This document shows positions 38,043-47,736 of a stretch of 64,000 nt of DNA, one piece after another. The position numbers and the translations under genes are program-made. The notes below the pieces were generated by a model that saw only the letters and a program-made list of their open reading frames with translations, made no database searches and had not been told where the DNA came from. Numbering within the stretch: position 1 is the first letter of the stretch; every line of letters starts with the position of its first letter. Source of the DNA: Sphingomonadaceae bacterium (GTDB lineage: Bacteria; Pseudomonadota; Alphaproteobacteria; Sphingomonadales; Sphingomonadaceae); assembly GCA_947472735.1 (NCBI GenBank), contig CANJBY010000005.1, forward strand, positions 1 to 64,000. Direction: 5' to 3'.

Positions 38043-39122
38043 ATGTTCAGGTTGATGTTTTCCGGCGTTGCCGTCGCCGCACTTGCCTTCCCGGCGATTG
38101 CGGCCACGACGCCAACCTGCGACGAGGTTTGCCTGAACCGCCTGGCCGATCAGTTCGTGCAAGCGATGGCGGTCAACGACGGTTCGCGCCTGCCGCTTGG
38201 CACGTCCTTCCGCTACACCGAGAACGGTCAAAGGCTCGAGCCGGGTGACGGGATGTGGGGCACGCTCAGTGCCTATGCCGGACAGGATACGGCGCTGTCT
38301 CCGGCGGCGGCCAAACTACCCTATCGATTGACCCTGTTCGATCCGGCCAAGGGCGAGGTCGTTCGACTGGTAGAAACTGACGAGAACTCCACGCGGGGCC
38401 TGACCGTTTTGCGTCTGAAGCTGGACGCCGAAGGCAAGCTCGGCGAGGCCGAAGTGTTGCCGGTGCGCGAGGAATTCGCCGGGAACCGGGGTGGAACGGT
38501 AACCCTGCTGCAGCCGTTGCTGCTGGTCACCATGGACGGTGAGAAGCTCGAGGCGGCAGACCCGCTGCTGAGCCGGCGTGAGGCAACATCGTCAAGTCCC
38601 GCCGAATTGCAGGCCGCCGCCGATGCCTATCTCGATGCCATGCAAGGCGGGAAGGGCGGGGCGGCTCCAATCGCGGAAGATTGCTTGCGCCGGGACAACG
38701 GCGTGCGCACCACGGGCAACTCCGCGAGTGATCCGCTCGATCCGGCGAAACCTGCTTTCAAGCCTTTCGCGCTGTCCTGCCAGGCCCAGCTCGACAGCGG
38801 GTTCTATTCCAATGTGGCCCGCATTCGCGACCGCCGTTACGTGGTGGACGCCGCGCGCGGTCTGGTGCTGGTGCTGACTCAGATGGATCTTCCCGGAACC
38901 TGGCTTACATTCAAGGCGCCCAAGGTGGGTACCGTTGCCTATCCCGGCCCGCGCGGCACCGATCCTGCGCTCGACGGGCAGTTCGCCAATCGCTTCAGCG
39001 CCAATATGATCGCCCCGGTTTCGATGAATGCGGCGCTGCTGTTCAAGGTTGTGGAAGGTAAGATTGCCCGGATCGACGCGTTTTACCGCGGTGCGCCGCT
39101 GGGGATCAAGTCGGGCTGGTAG
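38043..39122 (+). CDS. Secreted DUF8021-like protein, copy 2
   Basis: A 359-residue protein with a signal peptide (cleavage near A-I-A-A). It mirrors the previous gene: C-D-E-V-C-L, A-x-x-D-x-S-x-L-P-L, R-Y-T-E-N-G, P-G-D-G-M-W-G-T-L-S, and L-R-L-K-L-D...L-G-E-A-E-V. A GTG at 38028 overlaps the previous stop, but GAGGAG at 38031-38036 points to the ATG at 38043. The two are probably co-transcribed and may form a heterodimer or act on the same ligand. It ends head-on against the M16 peptidase gene with no intergenic space. Function is unknown. Confidence 0.62.
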   Translation: MFRLMFSGVAVAALAFPAIAATTPTCDEVCLNRLADQFVQAMAVNDGSRLPLGTSFRYTENGQRLEPGDGMWGTLSAYAGQDTALSPAAAKLPYRLTLFDPAKGEVVRLVETDENSTRGLTVLRLKLDAEGKLGEAEVLPVREEFAGNRGGTVTLLQPLLLVTMDGEKLEAADPLLSRREATSSSPAELQAAADAYLDAMQGGKGGAAPIAEDCLRRDNGVRTTGNSASDPLDPAKPAFKPFALSCQAQLDSGFYSNVARIRDRRYVVDAARGLVLVLTQMDLPGTWLTFKAPKVGTVAYPGPRGTDPALDGQFANRFSANMIAPVSMNAALLFKVVEGKIARIDAFYRGAPLGIKSGW

Positions 39123-41978
39123 CTAATTTGCAGGCGCTGCGGCCGCTTCTGGCAGCACCAGCACCGGCACGGCGGCAGTATCGGCAAGATATTTGCGCGC
39201 CAGTTCCTGCAATTCCGCCGGAGTGATGGCGAGCAAGCGCGCGCGCGCCTTGACGAAGCGATCGAGGCGGTCCGGCTCCGATTGCGCCCGCGCCACCAGA
39301 CCGATCCAGCCGCGGTTGGTCTTGAGCTGGTTATCGTAGGCCTCAAGCAAGGGTTGGCGCGCGCGTTGCAGCAGATCCTCGCTGACCGGCGCATCGCGCA
39401 GTCTGCCTAGCGCGGCCAGGATCGCCGCGCGGGTCGCCGCGACGTCCTTGACGTCGACAGACGCTGTTATGCTGAACGTACCGTAATCATCCCAGCTCTG
39501 GCTCAGGTTGCTGCTGGCGTTGGGCGAGTAGGCCTTCCCGAGCTGCTCGCGCAGCGTATCGTTGAGTACGATCCCGACCACCCGATCAAGCACGGCAAAA
39601 CGCCGATTGTCGACGGCGTCACTGTCGTCGCGGGTGGGCCATACCAATTGGAGCAGGGCCTGGTCCTTCGGCCCGGTGTGGCGCAGCACGCGCAGGCTGC
39701 GGTTGGCAGTGAAGGGCCGCTGGCGCTGCTCGGGATAGCGCCCGAATTCTGCCTCGCGAGTGGGCAAGGCGCCGAAAGTCTTGGCGGTCAGAGCAATCGC
39801 TTGTGCTTCGTCGATGTCGCCGACGATGCCGATTTCAATTGCGCCGCGGTCCAGCCGGTCTGCCAGGTCCGCCTTGAGTTTCGCAAAGGTCAGCGCGCGG
39901 TAGTCCTCGACCTTGTGCAGCATGAAGCGCGGATCATCATCGGACAGGATGCCGCCAATTGAGGCTCCCAGTGCCGAGCCCGGCGAGGTGCGCAGCTGGG
40001 CAAAGTAGTTGTTCATCGCGAGGCGATACTGCACTTGCCCTTCCGGCCGGTAACCGGGATCGGTCACATAGGCCGCCATCAATTGCAGTTCTGTCTCGAG
40101 GTCGCGTGTCGTGGTCGTCACGGTCGAGCCGAAGACCTCGGGGTTGGCGCTGAATGCCATGGCAACGCTGCGGTCGGATAGCAGGCTCTGGAGATCGTCC
40201 TGGCTGTGCTTGCCGAGTCCACCGGCGACGAAGGCGGAGACCATCTCGGTCGCGAGCGGATTGGCCTTGGTCGATAGTCGCCCCCCGCCGTCGAGCGCGA
40301 ACTGTGCGATAACCCGATCCGTCTCGTTGTCGGTATGACGCAGGTTGAGCCGCACGCCATTGGCAAAGCGCAGGCGGCGGATGCCCAGCTGCGGTTCGCG
40401 CGCATCGGTAACGACGGCGCCGGGCCGACCGAAATCGGTGTAGCCAAACGTCCCGGTGATGGCGCTGTCAGTCTGTTGGAGCGGCGAGCGCATGGCCCGG
40501 TCCCACGCCGCTCGCAGCGCTGCGCCGCCGCCTTCGGGCTGGTATCGGCCCTGGAAGCGGATCAAAGGATCCTTGAGCGGCACGGCCTCACGCTTGAGCG
40601 CCGCCAGAACGGTTTCGGGCGTGATGCGCGGAGCAAAGGATTCGAAACGCTCCAAGGCTGACTGCGGCGTGGTCGGTACACGCTCATCACGGAGCAGCGA
40701 AAAAGCTGCGGAGATGAGCGCACCGTTGCTGCGCGTACCGGCCAGTTCGGCCTCGTTCCGGGCGGCTTTGCGGATGACGGCGAGCTGCTCCGCCACTTCG
40801 GCGGACGTGAAGCCGAATTCCATCGCTCGCCGGTACTCGGCGATCGCAGCCGCGAATCCGCGCGGCCACTTGCGATCCACGGTATCGACCGCCAGTTCGG
40901 TTGCTCGGCCCGCCTTGAGAAGGTCTCCGGTGTCAAAGCTTGCGGCGCGAAAAGGTGGATCTGGGAGCCGACCGGCGCGCTGGAACCGGCGGTTGACAAT
41001 GCCGTAGCCGATCTGGCGCAGCAGCTCTTCCTGGCGGTTGGCTGCGGTGTCTGGCTCGTCTAGCCGCGGACCTTTGCGGGTCGCGGTGACGCGTTCCGAC
41101 AGCGCTTGCTCGACGTATATCGCGGTGCGCCCGACGTCCTTCGCCCTGACCGGACCGGCCGGCGGTTGATGTGCGGCACCAGTGCGTTCCCAGTCACCAA
41201 ACTGCGCGCGGATGGCGGTCTCGACCGCATCGGGCGCAAAGTCTCCGACTACGACGATGGTGACATGATCCGGCACGTATTCGCGTTGCCAGAATGCCTT
41301 GAGGTCGCTCGCGGTTGCGGCTGAAATGGTTTCCGTCGTGCCAATTGCCAGGCGGCGGGGATACAGCGCCTGAGGATCGGTGAAGGACAACTGATCAGCC
41401 AGATTGCGGAAGCCTGGGCTGTCCCGGTCGCGCCGCTCGGCCAGGATCACTCCGCGCTCGCGCTCGACCGCTTCTGGCGCGAAGATCAGTTCGCTCGCCG
41501 TCTCGCGCATCAGCATCAGCGCGGTATCGAGCAGCGCGGGCTTCGCCTCCGGAAGGTCAAGCAGGTAGGTTGTGCGCTGGAACCCGGTCTGCGCGTTGGT
41601 ATCGGCGCCGAAGGCCAGACCATTGCGTTCGAGCAGTCGAACCATTTCGCCTTCGGGCACCCGGGTCGAGCCATTGAAGGCCATGTGCTCTACAAAGTGG
41701 GCATAGCCGCGTTCGTGCTCAGCCTCGTCAAGCGACCCGGCCGCCACCTCCATCCGCACCAGCGCGGTGCCCTTCGGCGTGGCGTTCTGGCGGATGACAT
41801 AGCGCATCCCGTTAGACAGTCGACCGAAGCGCCAGGCCGGATCGACCGGCAGGTCGCTCTTCTCGAAAGCCCAGATGGACGCAGGCGGCGGGGCCAGTTG
41901 CGCGAGGCGCACATCGCCGGCGCAGGCGGAGAGAGCGAGACCGAACAGGACGGCAAGGTGCAGAGATCGCAAACGCAT
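39123..41978 (-). CDS. M16-family zinc peptidase, periplasmic lipoprotein
   Basis: A 951-residue pitrilysin-type peptidase. It has a lipoprotein signal (L-A-L-S-A-C). The inverted zinc motif H-F-V-E-H lies about 110 residues in, with the downstream Glu in E-R-E-R-G-V-I-L-A-E. Two tandem M16 halves follow, as in whole PqqL-like enzymes. The open frame begins 237 bases upstream, but only the ATG at 41978 gives a signal peptide. PqqL-type peptidases degrade peptides taken up with TonB receptors, so the receptor at 34.2-36.9 kb may be a partner; this is inference. Confidence 0.88.
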   Translation of the reverse strand: MRLRSLHLAVLFGLALSACAGDVRLAQLAPPPASIWAFEKSDLPVDPAWRFGRLSNGMRYVIRQNATPKGTALVRMEVAAGSLDEAEHERGYAHFVEHMAFNGSTRVPEGEMVRLLERNGLAFGADTNAQTGFQRTTYLLDLPEAKPALLDTALMLMRETASELIFAPEAVERERGVILAERRDRDSPGFRNLADQLSFTDPQALYPRRLAIGTTETISAATASDLKAFWQREYVPDHVTIVVVGDFAPDAVETAIRAQFGDWERTGAAHQPPAGPVRAKDVGRTAIYVEQALSERVTATRKGPRLDEPDTAANRQEELLRQIGYGIVNRRFQRAGRLPDPPFRAASFDTGDLLKAGRATELAVDTVDRKWPRGFAAAIAEYRRAMEFGFTSAEVAEQLAVIRKAARNEAELAGTRSNGALISAAFSLLRDERVPTTPQSALERFESFAPRITPETVLAALKREAVPLKDPLIRFQGRYQPEGGGAALRAAWDRAMRSPLQQTDSAITGTFGYTDFGRPGAVVTDAREPQLGIRRLRFANGVRLNLRHTDNETDRVIAQFALDGGGRLSTKANPLATEMVSAFVAGGLGKHSQDDLQSLLSDRSVAMAFSANPEVFGSTVTTTTRDLETELQLMAAYVTDPGYRPEGQVQYRLAMNNYFAQLRTSPGSALGASIGGILSDDDPRFMLHKVEDYRALTFAKLKADLADRLDRGAIEIGIVGDIDEAQAIALTAKTFGALPTREAEFGRYPEQRQRPFTANRSLRVLRHTGPKDQALLQLVWPTRDDSDAVDNRRFAVLDRVVGIVLNDTLREQLGKAYSPNASSNLSQSWDDYGTFSITASVDVKDVAATRAAILAALGRLRDAPVSEDLLQRARQPLLEAYDNQLKTNRGWIGLVARAQSEPDRLDRFVKARARLLAITPAELQELARKYLADTAAVPVLVLPEAAAAPAN

Positions 41979-42054
41979 TGGAACTCTCGTGGCCCAAACC
42001 GGCCAGCGCAGCAAGAGCCGCCCGACGAGCACCACTCGTCGTTGGAGGAATAGG

Positions 42055-44091
42055 CTACTTGCCGGCCGGTTGCGGAGCCAGACAAGCGTCAGGATTGCGC
42101 TCCCAATCGATGTCGTAAGTCGCCGGCACTGTCTCGCTGGCCGGCGACCGACCAAAACTGGCCGGATCGTAGTAGATCCAGGCCATGGAGTTGTCGAAGC
42201 GCGACAGTTGCCCATTATCGGCTGCCGCGACGCTGGGGGCGACTTCCAGTTGCACCGTGCGATTTGCCCGGATCATCCGGATTGCGCCGGCGCGGCGCTC
42301 AAAACTCCGCCGGTAGATTTTGCCATACATTACGCGGTTGAATGTGGTGTTGAACGACCAGTCCTTTTCCGCCGTCGCTGTGGGTAGGCGCACGGTTGTG
42401 ACGTAGCAGTCAAACCCCGGTTGGGTATAAAATGGGACGGTGGAGGTGGCATCATTGCCGTGCTGACGACGGTCGGGTGGGGAGAACCCTCCGCCAGGCA
42501 AAGACAGCGAGCGTGATTGCGTGGAACCGGTCTCCCAATCGACCGGACCCGTTCCCGATATCTCGAGAATGCTGGCTAGCTCGGCGGAATCAAACCGCCA
42601 GCTAACCTTGCCGACCGCATTCCAGTTTGAGCTGCCTTCAAGGTTTTGCCGAAAGCTGCTTTCCAGCTGACTGTCGCTCACGGTGCTGAACTGAAGATAT
42701 TCCACGAGCGCCTGTGCGCCTCGTTTGATCGAAATCTGCCGGATTTTTGCCGGCACTTCAAATCCGCCCCGGGCGTCGATCTCGTAAAGGTTCGTTTCGT
42801 CCGGCTTTGTCGCGGGCTTCCATGGATTGGCCTCAAGCGCTGTGCCGCTTGCAGACAAGGGCAGAACCCAGCGATAGGGCATGACCGGCTCGGACGTAGG
42901 ATGATACTGGTGTGGAAGCGTCCCATCGAGCCACCACACCTTGCCAGCGATTTGCGCCCGGACCAGCACATGGTCGAACATGAAGGGATTGGGCATGCGC
43001 GCGTCCATCCCGTCATCCGAGCCATTGTTGCTCACCAGCACCGCCTCGGCGGGCACACCCAGCTCGTGCAGCAGCGCGAGGAGCAGTGCGGTCTTGCCTT
43101 TGCAGTCGCCGTAGCGGCGCTGCCAGGTCACATCGGCTTGGGCCGGGGTCAGATTTCCGCCGTTCAGCCCGACATAAACGTAGCGGACCTGTTGCTGAAC
43201 CAGCTTCAAGGCCGCAGCGGCACGGGCCATGGGATCGCTACTGGCTGCCGCGATCTCCGCAGCTTCGTGCTTGATCGGAGAATTGGCCGGGAGGGCGGCG
43301 GCATTGGAAAACAGAGGTGCGATACGGCCCGACACCGACTGCCAGGTGGGAAAATCGCTGTATTCGATCAGCCGCTGCCAGTTGTAGCGAGGCGGAGCGC
43401 TCTTGGGTGGATTCAACGGACCGGGGTTATCCAGCGATACCCGGATTGCCTGCGCCTCGCGCACCATCTGCGGGGAAAGATCGCTGGTCGGCCGCAGCAT
43501 CGGCTCCTGCTGGCTGTCCCACGAAAGCCGCAAATTGTATCGCCCCGGCGGCGGCGTTGCAGCTAGATACATCAGGCCGGCGTTATCCGGGCCGAGCGTC
43601 GGGTCCTGGGTCCGCAGGGTGTAGGAGACTTCGAGATCATCCCCGACACGCAGATCGGGCACTCGCAGCACCGCTGTCAGTGCGCCGTCCAGCATGGCGG
43701 TTTCCAGCTGATCTTCTCGTCGAAGAATCTCGAACTGGGTGGTTGCCAGCACATCGCGCATCACCCCGTTGCGATAAACCTTGATGGCGTGGACGACCGG
43801 CGCTCCTGCGGCCGGGTTCCATGTCAGAGTGACATTGCCCAATTGCAGCGCGGTGGGTTCCAGCAACCGGAACATCGAGGAAATGAACGAGGATTGCCCC
43901 GAGCGGTCGAGATGGACCTGCACGTCTTGCTGGCGCAGGAAAATCGGGCCGCGGACATTGTCAGGTACCGGCAGTGGATCGGGTGTGAGGACCCAACCCG
44001 GCGGCGGCCCGAACTTGATATCCTGATCCTTGGCATAAATGGGAGATGCAAACAGTCCGCAAATCGCAACAACGGTGAATATTGGACGCAT
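42055..44091 (-). CDS. Secreted DUF3857/transglutaminase-like protein
   Basis: A 678-residue protein with a signal peptide (cleavage near I-Y-A-K). The N-terminal half is DUF3857-like (beta-rich, L-R-V-G-D-D-L-E-V-S-Y-T). The central transglutaminase fold has a visible catalytic triad: Cys in Y-G-D-C-K-G-K-T, His in M-F-D-H-V-L-V, and Asp in W-L-D-G-T. Such proteins are common in the Bacteroidetes and sphingomonad envelope; some are protease-like. GAGGGGGAATTTG precedes the ATG at 44091, which decides the start inside a longer frame. It lies 76 bases ahead of the M16 gene on the same strand, so they may be co-transcribed. Confidence 0.85.
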   Translation of the reverse strand: MRPIFTVVAICGLFASPIYAKDQDIKFGPPPGWVLTPDPLPVPDNVRGPIFLRQQDVQVHLDRSGQSSFISSMFRLLEPTALQLGNVTLTWNPAAGAPVVHAIKVYRNGVMRDVLATTQFEILRREDQLETAMLDGALTAVLRVPDLRVGDDLEVSYTLRTQDPTLGPDNAGLMYLAATPPPGRYNLRLSWDSQQEPMLRPTSDLSPQMVREAQAIRVSLDNPGPLNPPKSAPPRYNWQRLIEYSDFPTWQSVSGRIAPLFSNAAALPANSPIKHEAAEIAAASSDPMARAAAALKLVQQQVRYVYVGLNGGNLTPAQADVTWQRRYGDCKGKTALLLALLHELGVPAEAVLVSNNGSDDGMDARMPNPFMFDHVLVRAQIAGKVWWLDGTLPHQYHPTSEPVMPYRWVLPLSASGTALEANPWKPATKPDETNLYEIDARGGFEVPAKIRQISIKRGAQALVEYLQFSTVSDSQLESSFRQNLEGSSNWNAVGKVSWRFDSAELASILEISGTGPVDWETGSTQSRSLSLPGGGFSPPDRRQHGNDATSTVPFYTQPGFDCYVTTVRLPTATAEKDWSFNTTFNRVMYGKIYRRSFERRAGAIRMIRANRTVQLEVAPSVAAADNGQLSRFDNSMAWIYYDPASFGRSPASETVPATYDIDWERNPDACLAPQPAGK

Positions 44092-44186
44092 CAAATTCCC
44101 CCTCGGTCCGAGAGGATTACCATGAATCACTGTATGATAGGATGCAAGTCGGCCTGTGATTGCGTCCATATCGGATGAACCGCCGG

Positions 44187-44969
44187 TTACTTGCCCCGCA
44201 GCTTGCGATGCGCCGAAAGGTCGAACACTTCGCTCGGGCCGTTGTCGCTTTCCAGCAGGCCAAGGCGGCGGGCGACTTCCTGGTAAGCTTCTTCCTCGCC
44301 GCCCAGATCGCGGCGGAAGCGGTCCTTGTCGAGCTTTTCGCCGGTGGTCATGTCCCACAGTCGGCAGCCGTCCGGGCTGATCTCGTCCGCCAGGATCACG
44401 CGACTGTAGTCGCCGTCCCAGATGCGTCCGAATTCCAGCTTGAAATCAACCAGCCGGATGTTGATCGCCGCGAACATGCCGGACATGAAATCGTTGATCC
44501 GGATCGCCATCGACGAGATGTCCTGCATCTCTTCGTTGCTGGCCCAGCCGAAGCAGGCAATGTGCTCTTCGGCGATCATCGGATCGCCCAGCGCATCGTC
44601 CTTGAAGTAGTATTCGATCAGGGTGTGCGGCAGCATCTCGCCTTCGGGAATGCCGAGCCGCTTGCTGATCGAGCCTGCGGCCACATTGCGGATCACCACT
44701 TCGATCGGAATGATTTCCACCTGCCGCACCAGCTGCTCGCGCATGTTGAGCCGCTTGATGAAGTGCGTGGGGATGCCGATGTGCGAAAGCCGCGTGAAGA
44801 CATACTCGCTGATGCGGTTGTTGATCACGCCCTTGCCGTTGATCGTGCCCTTTTTCTGGGCGTTGAAGGCGGTGGCATCGTCCTTGAAATACTGGATGAT
44901 GGTGCCGGGCTCCGGACCTTCGTAGAGGATCTTGGCCTTGCCTTCGTAGATCTGACGGCGACGCGACAT
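44187..44969 (-). CDS. purC: SAICAR synthetase (purine biosynthesis)
   Basis: A 260-residue phosphoribosylaminoimidazole-succinocarboxamide synthase. Landmarks are Y-E-G-K-A-K near the start, the nucleotide-binding [24 protein letters not shown] and [12 protein letters not shown]. It joins aspartate to CAIR with ATP. AAGGA precedes the ATG at 44969, so the upstream frame start is not used. It stands alone rather than beside purS/purQ in this window. Confidence 0.96.
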   Translation of the reverse strand: MSRRRQIYEGKAKILYEGPEPGTIIQYFKDDATAFNAQKKGTINGKGVINNRISEYVFTRLSHIGIPTHFIKRLNMREQLVRQVEIIPIEVVIRNVAAGSISKRLGIPEGEMLPHTLIEYYFKDDALGDPMIAEEHIACFGWASNEEMQDISSMAIRINDFMSGMFAAINIRLVDFKLEFGRIWDGDYSRVILADEISPDGCRLWDMTTGEKLDKDRFRRDLGGEEEAYQEVARRLGLLESDNGPSEVFDLSAHRKLRGK

Positions 44970-45178
44970 GCGGGTATTCCTTGGGATAAATGCCAAACCC
45001 CGGCTGCGGCAGGCCGATTGGCAACTGCGTGGCCGGGGCGTTCTGCCGGCCCTTACGCGAAAAGCCGCTCATGCGCAATCGAGCGTCCGGTCACTTCCGC
45101 AGTGCGCCTCCCGGAACATTTCGGCTCTCCGGCAGATTCCGGACAACAGGCCCAATCGCGAGCCGCCAGGAGATCCGC

Positions 45179-45799
45179 ATGAGCAAGGTCCTCGTCCTCT
45201 ACTATTCGAGCTACGGCCATATCGAGACCATGGCCCATGCCGTCGCCGAGGGCGCGCGCGGCGCCGGTGCGGAGGTCGTGGTCAAGCGCGTGCCCGAAAC
45301 GGTTCCGCAAGAGGTCGCGCTGAATGCCCACTACAAGCTGGATCAGTCCGCACCGATCGCGACGGTCGCCGAACTCCCCGATTACGACGCGATTGTGATC
45401 GGCACCGGCACCCGCTTTGGGCGGATCAGCTCGCAGATGGCTGCTTTCCTGGACGGGGCCGGAGGGTTGTGGGCCAAAGGCGCGTTAATCGGTAAGGTCG
45501 GTGCGGCTTTCACGTCCTCAGCAACGCAGCACGGGGGGCAAGAAACAACCCTGTTCAGCATCATCACCAACATGCTGCATTTCGGGATGACCGTGGTCGG
45601 GCTGGACTATTCCCACACAGGGCAGATGCGGCACGACGAGGTGGTCGGTGGCGCGCCTTATGGCGCGACCACCATTGCCGGGGGCGACGGCAGCCGCCAG
45701 CCGAGCGAGACCGAGCTGGAAGGCGCGCGCCATCTCGGGCGGCGCGTGGCGGACACGGCGGCTCGCTTGTTCCGTGCGGACCGGCACGGAGACGATTGA
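45179..45799 (+). CDS. wrbA: NAD(P)H:quinone oxidoreductase, WrbA family
   Basis: A 206-residue flavodoxin-fold protein. The FMN phosphate loop reads [12 protein letters not shown]. It also has [13 protein letters not shown] and the WrbA-specific [16 protein letters not shown], and later [12 protein letters not shown]. It reduces quinones by two electrons to avoid semiquinone radicals. The 209 bases between purC and this ATG (divergent) hold both promoters but no further gene; the long upstream open frame is not supported. Confidence 0.95.
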   Translation: MSKVLVLYYSSYGHIETMAHAVAEGARGAGAEVVVKRVPETVPQEVALNAHYKLDQSAPIATVAELPDYDAIVIGTGTRFGRISSQMAAFLDGAGGLWAKGALIGKVGAAFTSSATQHGGQETTLFSIITNMLHFGMTVVGLDYSHTGQMRHDEVVGGAPYGATTIAGGDGSRQPSETELEGARHLGRRVADTAARLFRADRHGDD

Positions 45800-45845
45800 G
45801 CCAAACGCGCCGCACCGCTAGGGATGCGCTTCTCAAGGAGAAGCC

Positions 45846-46256
45846 ATGTCTCGCGAAGCCACACTAGCGTTACTCGGTCGCTACTATCGCGCCTTCAATT
45901 CGGGTGACTGGGCTGGCATGCTCAGCTGCCTCGCTGACAATGTCGCCCACGATATCAACCAAGGCGGTCGCCAGCCCGGCAAGGACGCGTTCCGGGCGTT
46001 CCTTGCGCACATGGAGCGCTGCTATCGTGAGCGGCTTGAGGATCTTGTGGTCATGGCTTCGGACGACGGCGCCCACGGGGCGGCGGAATTCGTGGTCCAC
46101 GGCGAATATCTTGCCACTGACGAAGGATTGCCGGAAGCCGATGGCCAGACCTACGTTCTGCCGGCCGGCGCCTTCTTCGATATCGCGGACGGCCGGATCG
46201 CCCGCGTCTCGGTCTATTACAACCTGGCCGACTGGACGGCGCAGGTCGGCGGATGA
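45846..46256 (+). CDS. SnoaL-like/ketosteroid isomerase-related protein
   Basis: A 136-residue NTF2-fold protein: Y-Y-R-A-F-N-S-G-D-W-A-G-M, followed by alternating strands and the C-terminal Y-Y-N-L-A-D-W. It resembles the TIGR02096 group of SnoaL-like proteins. AAGGAG lies just before the ATG. It overlaps the acetyltransferase gene (ATGA), which in turn overlaps the nitrilase gene, so the three form one translationally coupled unit. The substrate is unknown. Confidence 0.8.
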   Translation: MSREATLALLGRYYRAFNSGDWAGMLSCLADNVAHDINQGGRQPGKDAFRAFLAHMERCYRERLEDLVVMASDDGAHGAAEFVVHGEYLATDEGLPEADGQTYVLPAGAFFDIADGRIARVSVYYNLADWTAQVGG

Positions 46257-46840
46257 ACCTGACGGTCCGGACCCTTTCCGGCACGGAACTGCATGCGGCG
46301 CTCGACGACCTGTCGCGGCTGCGGATCGCGGTGTTCGCGGCCTTTCCCTATCTTTACTATGGTACGCAAGCGTACGAACGCGAATATCTGGCCGAGTTCA
46401 CGGCCTCCGCAGATGCGGTGCTGGTGGCCGCGCTGGACGAGGACCGGATCGTCGGGGCCGCCACTGCCTCGCCCCTGATTGCGCAGGAAGACTACATCCG
46501 CGCGCCGTTTGAGCGGGCCGGAATCGATTCGGCTTCGGTATTCTACTTCGGCGAGAGCGTGTTGCTCCCCGAGTACCGCGGTCACGGCATCGGCCACGCC
46601 TTTTTCGACCAGCGGGAGGCTGCGGCGCGGAGTTGGGGGGCAAAGTTCGCCAGTTTTTGCGGCGTGGTGCGCCCACCCGACCACCCCGCGCGGCCGGCCG
46701 GCTATTTCCCACTCGACGCCTTCTGGCGCAAGCGCGGTTATGCTCCGGTCGAAGGGCTGACCGGCAGCTTCAGCTGGAAGGAACACGGCGAGGCGGAGGA
46801 GAACGAGAAGCCGATGCAGTTCTGGATGCGCGAGCTGTGA
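46253..46840 (+). CDS. GNAT-family N-acetyltransferase
   Basis: A 195-residue GNAT protein. The acetyl-CoA loop is in L-P-E-Y-R-G-H-G-I-G-H-A-F-F, preceded by the strand V-F-Y-F-G-E-S-V-L. A Trp/Tyr-rich C-terminus (F-W-R-K-R-G-Y) fits the family's second half. It is coupled at both ends by 4-base overlaps (ATGA, GTGA) with the SnoaL-like and nitrilase-superfamily genes. A shared pathway on a small amine or amide is inferred. Confidence 0.85.
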   Translation: MNLTVRTLSGTELHAALDDLSRLRIAVFAAFPYLYYGTQAYEREYLAEFTASADAVLVAALDEDRIVGAATASPLIAQEDYIRAPFERAGIDSASVFYFGESVLLPEYRGHGIGHAFFDQREAAARSWGAKFASFCGVVRPPDHPARPAGYFPLDAFWRKRGYAPVEGLTGSFSWKEHGEAEENEKPMQFWMREL

Positions 46841-47733
46841 CTTGCTTCACCGTCGCCGCTGCGCAATATCCGATCGAGCAGCTGGCCGACTGGAATGCCT
46901 ATGTGGCCAAGCTCACTCGCTGGGTGGAGCAGGCCGCCGCCGGTGGCGCGAGCCTGGCCGTCTTCCCCGAATATGGCGCGATGGAGCTGGCCTCGCTCGA
47001 TCCGGAGACGATGGGCGACCTCGCAGCCTCGCTTCAGTCGGTCACAGCATTGCTCCCGCAGGTTGACGCACTCCACGGTGAACTGGCGGCCCGCCATGGG
47101 CTGCATTTGCTCGCCGCCAGCGCCCCGGTGCGGCGAGATGATGGAGCCTGGGTCAATCGTGCCCGGCTGTTCGCGCCCAATGGCAAGTCTTCCCATCAGG
47201 ACAAGCTGATCATGACCCGCTTCGAGCGCGAGGAATGGGGCATCTCCGCGGGCGGTTCGCTGCGCTTGTTTGAAACCACACTTGGCCGCATCGGCATCGT
47301 TACCTGCTACGACGGCGAGTTTCCGCTGCTCTCCCGCACGCTGGTCGAGGCCGGTGCGGAACTGCTGCTCGTTCCTTCCTGCACTGATAGTCTCCACGGC
47401 TACTGGCGGGTGCGGATCGGAGCGCAGGCGCGCGCGCTGGAAGGCCAATGCTATGCGGTCCACGCCCCCACCGTGGGCTCCGCGCCATGGTCGCCTGCGG
47501 TGGACGTCAACCACGGTTCGGCGGGAATCTACGGTCCGCCCGATGGAGCCTTCCCGGCGGACGGCGTAGTTGCAATCGGTACGCTCGATATGGCGCAATG
47601 GGTGTTCGGAGAGATCGACACCGACCGGGTCGCTCATCTCCGCGCCGATGGCGGAGTGCTCAACGTCCGGCACTGGGCGGAGCAGCCGGGAGCTGCGGCG
47701 CTGCCTCCGGTCGAGGTTGTGGACCTGACCTGA
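46837..47733 (+). CDS. Carbon-nitrogen hydrolase (nitrilase superfamily)
   Basis: A 298-residue amidase with the Glu-Lys-Cys triad: Glu in F-P-E-Y-G-A, Lys in H-Q-D-K-L-I-M-T-R-F-E, and Cys in V-T-C-Y-D-G-E-F-P. Members hydrolyse amides or carbamoyl groups. The GTG at 46837 overlaps the acetyltransferase TGA; the earlier frame start lies inside the preceding gene and is not supported. It ends three bases before the convergent HD-domain gene. Confidence 0.92.
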   Translation: MTCFTVAAAQYPIEQLADWNAYVAKLTRWVEQAAAGGASLAVFPEYGAMELASLDPETMGDLAASLQSVTALLPQVDALHGELAARHGLHLLAASAPVRRDDGAWVNRARLFAPNGKSSHQDKLIMTRFEREEWGISAGGSLRLFETTLGRIGIVTCYDGEFPLLSRTLVEAGAELLLVPSCTDSLHGYWRVRIGAQARALEGQCYAVHAPTVGSAPWSPAVDVNHGSAGIYGPPDGAFPADGVVAIGTLDMAQWVFGEIDTDRVAHLRADGGVLNVRHWAEQPGAAALPPVEVVDLT

Positions 47734-47736
47734 CCG

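Noticed and set aside
44990..45178. Upstream extension of wrbA to 44990
   Set aside because: The extension would overlap the purC start region, and the ATG at 45179 gives the standard WrbA N-terminus.
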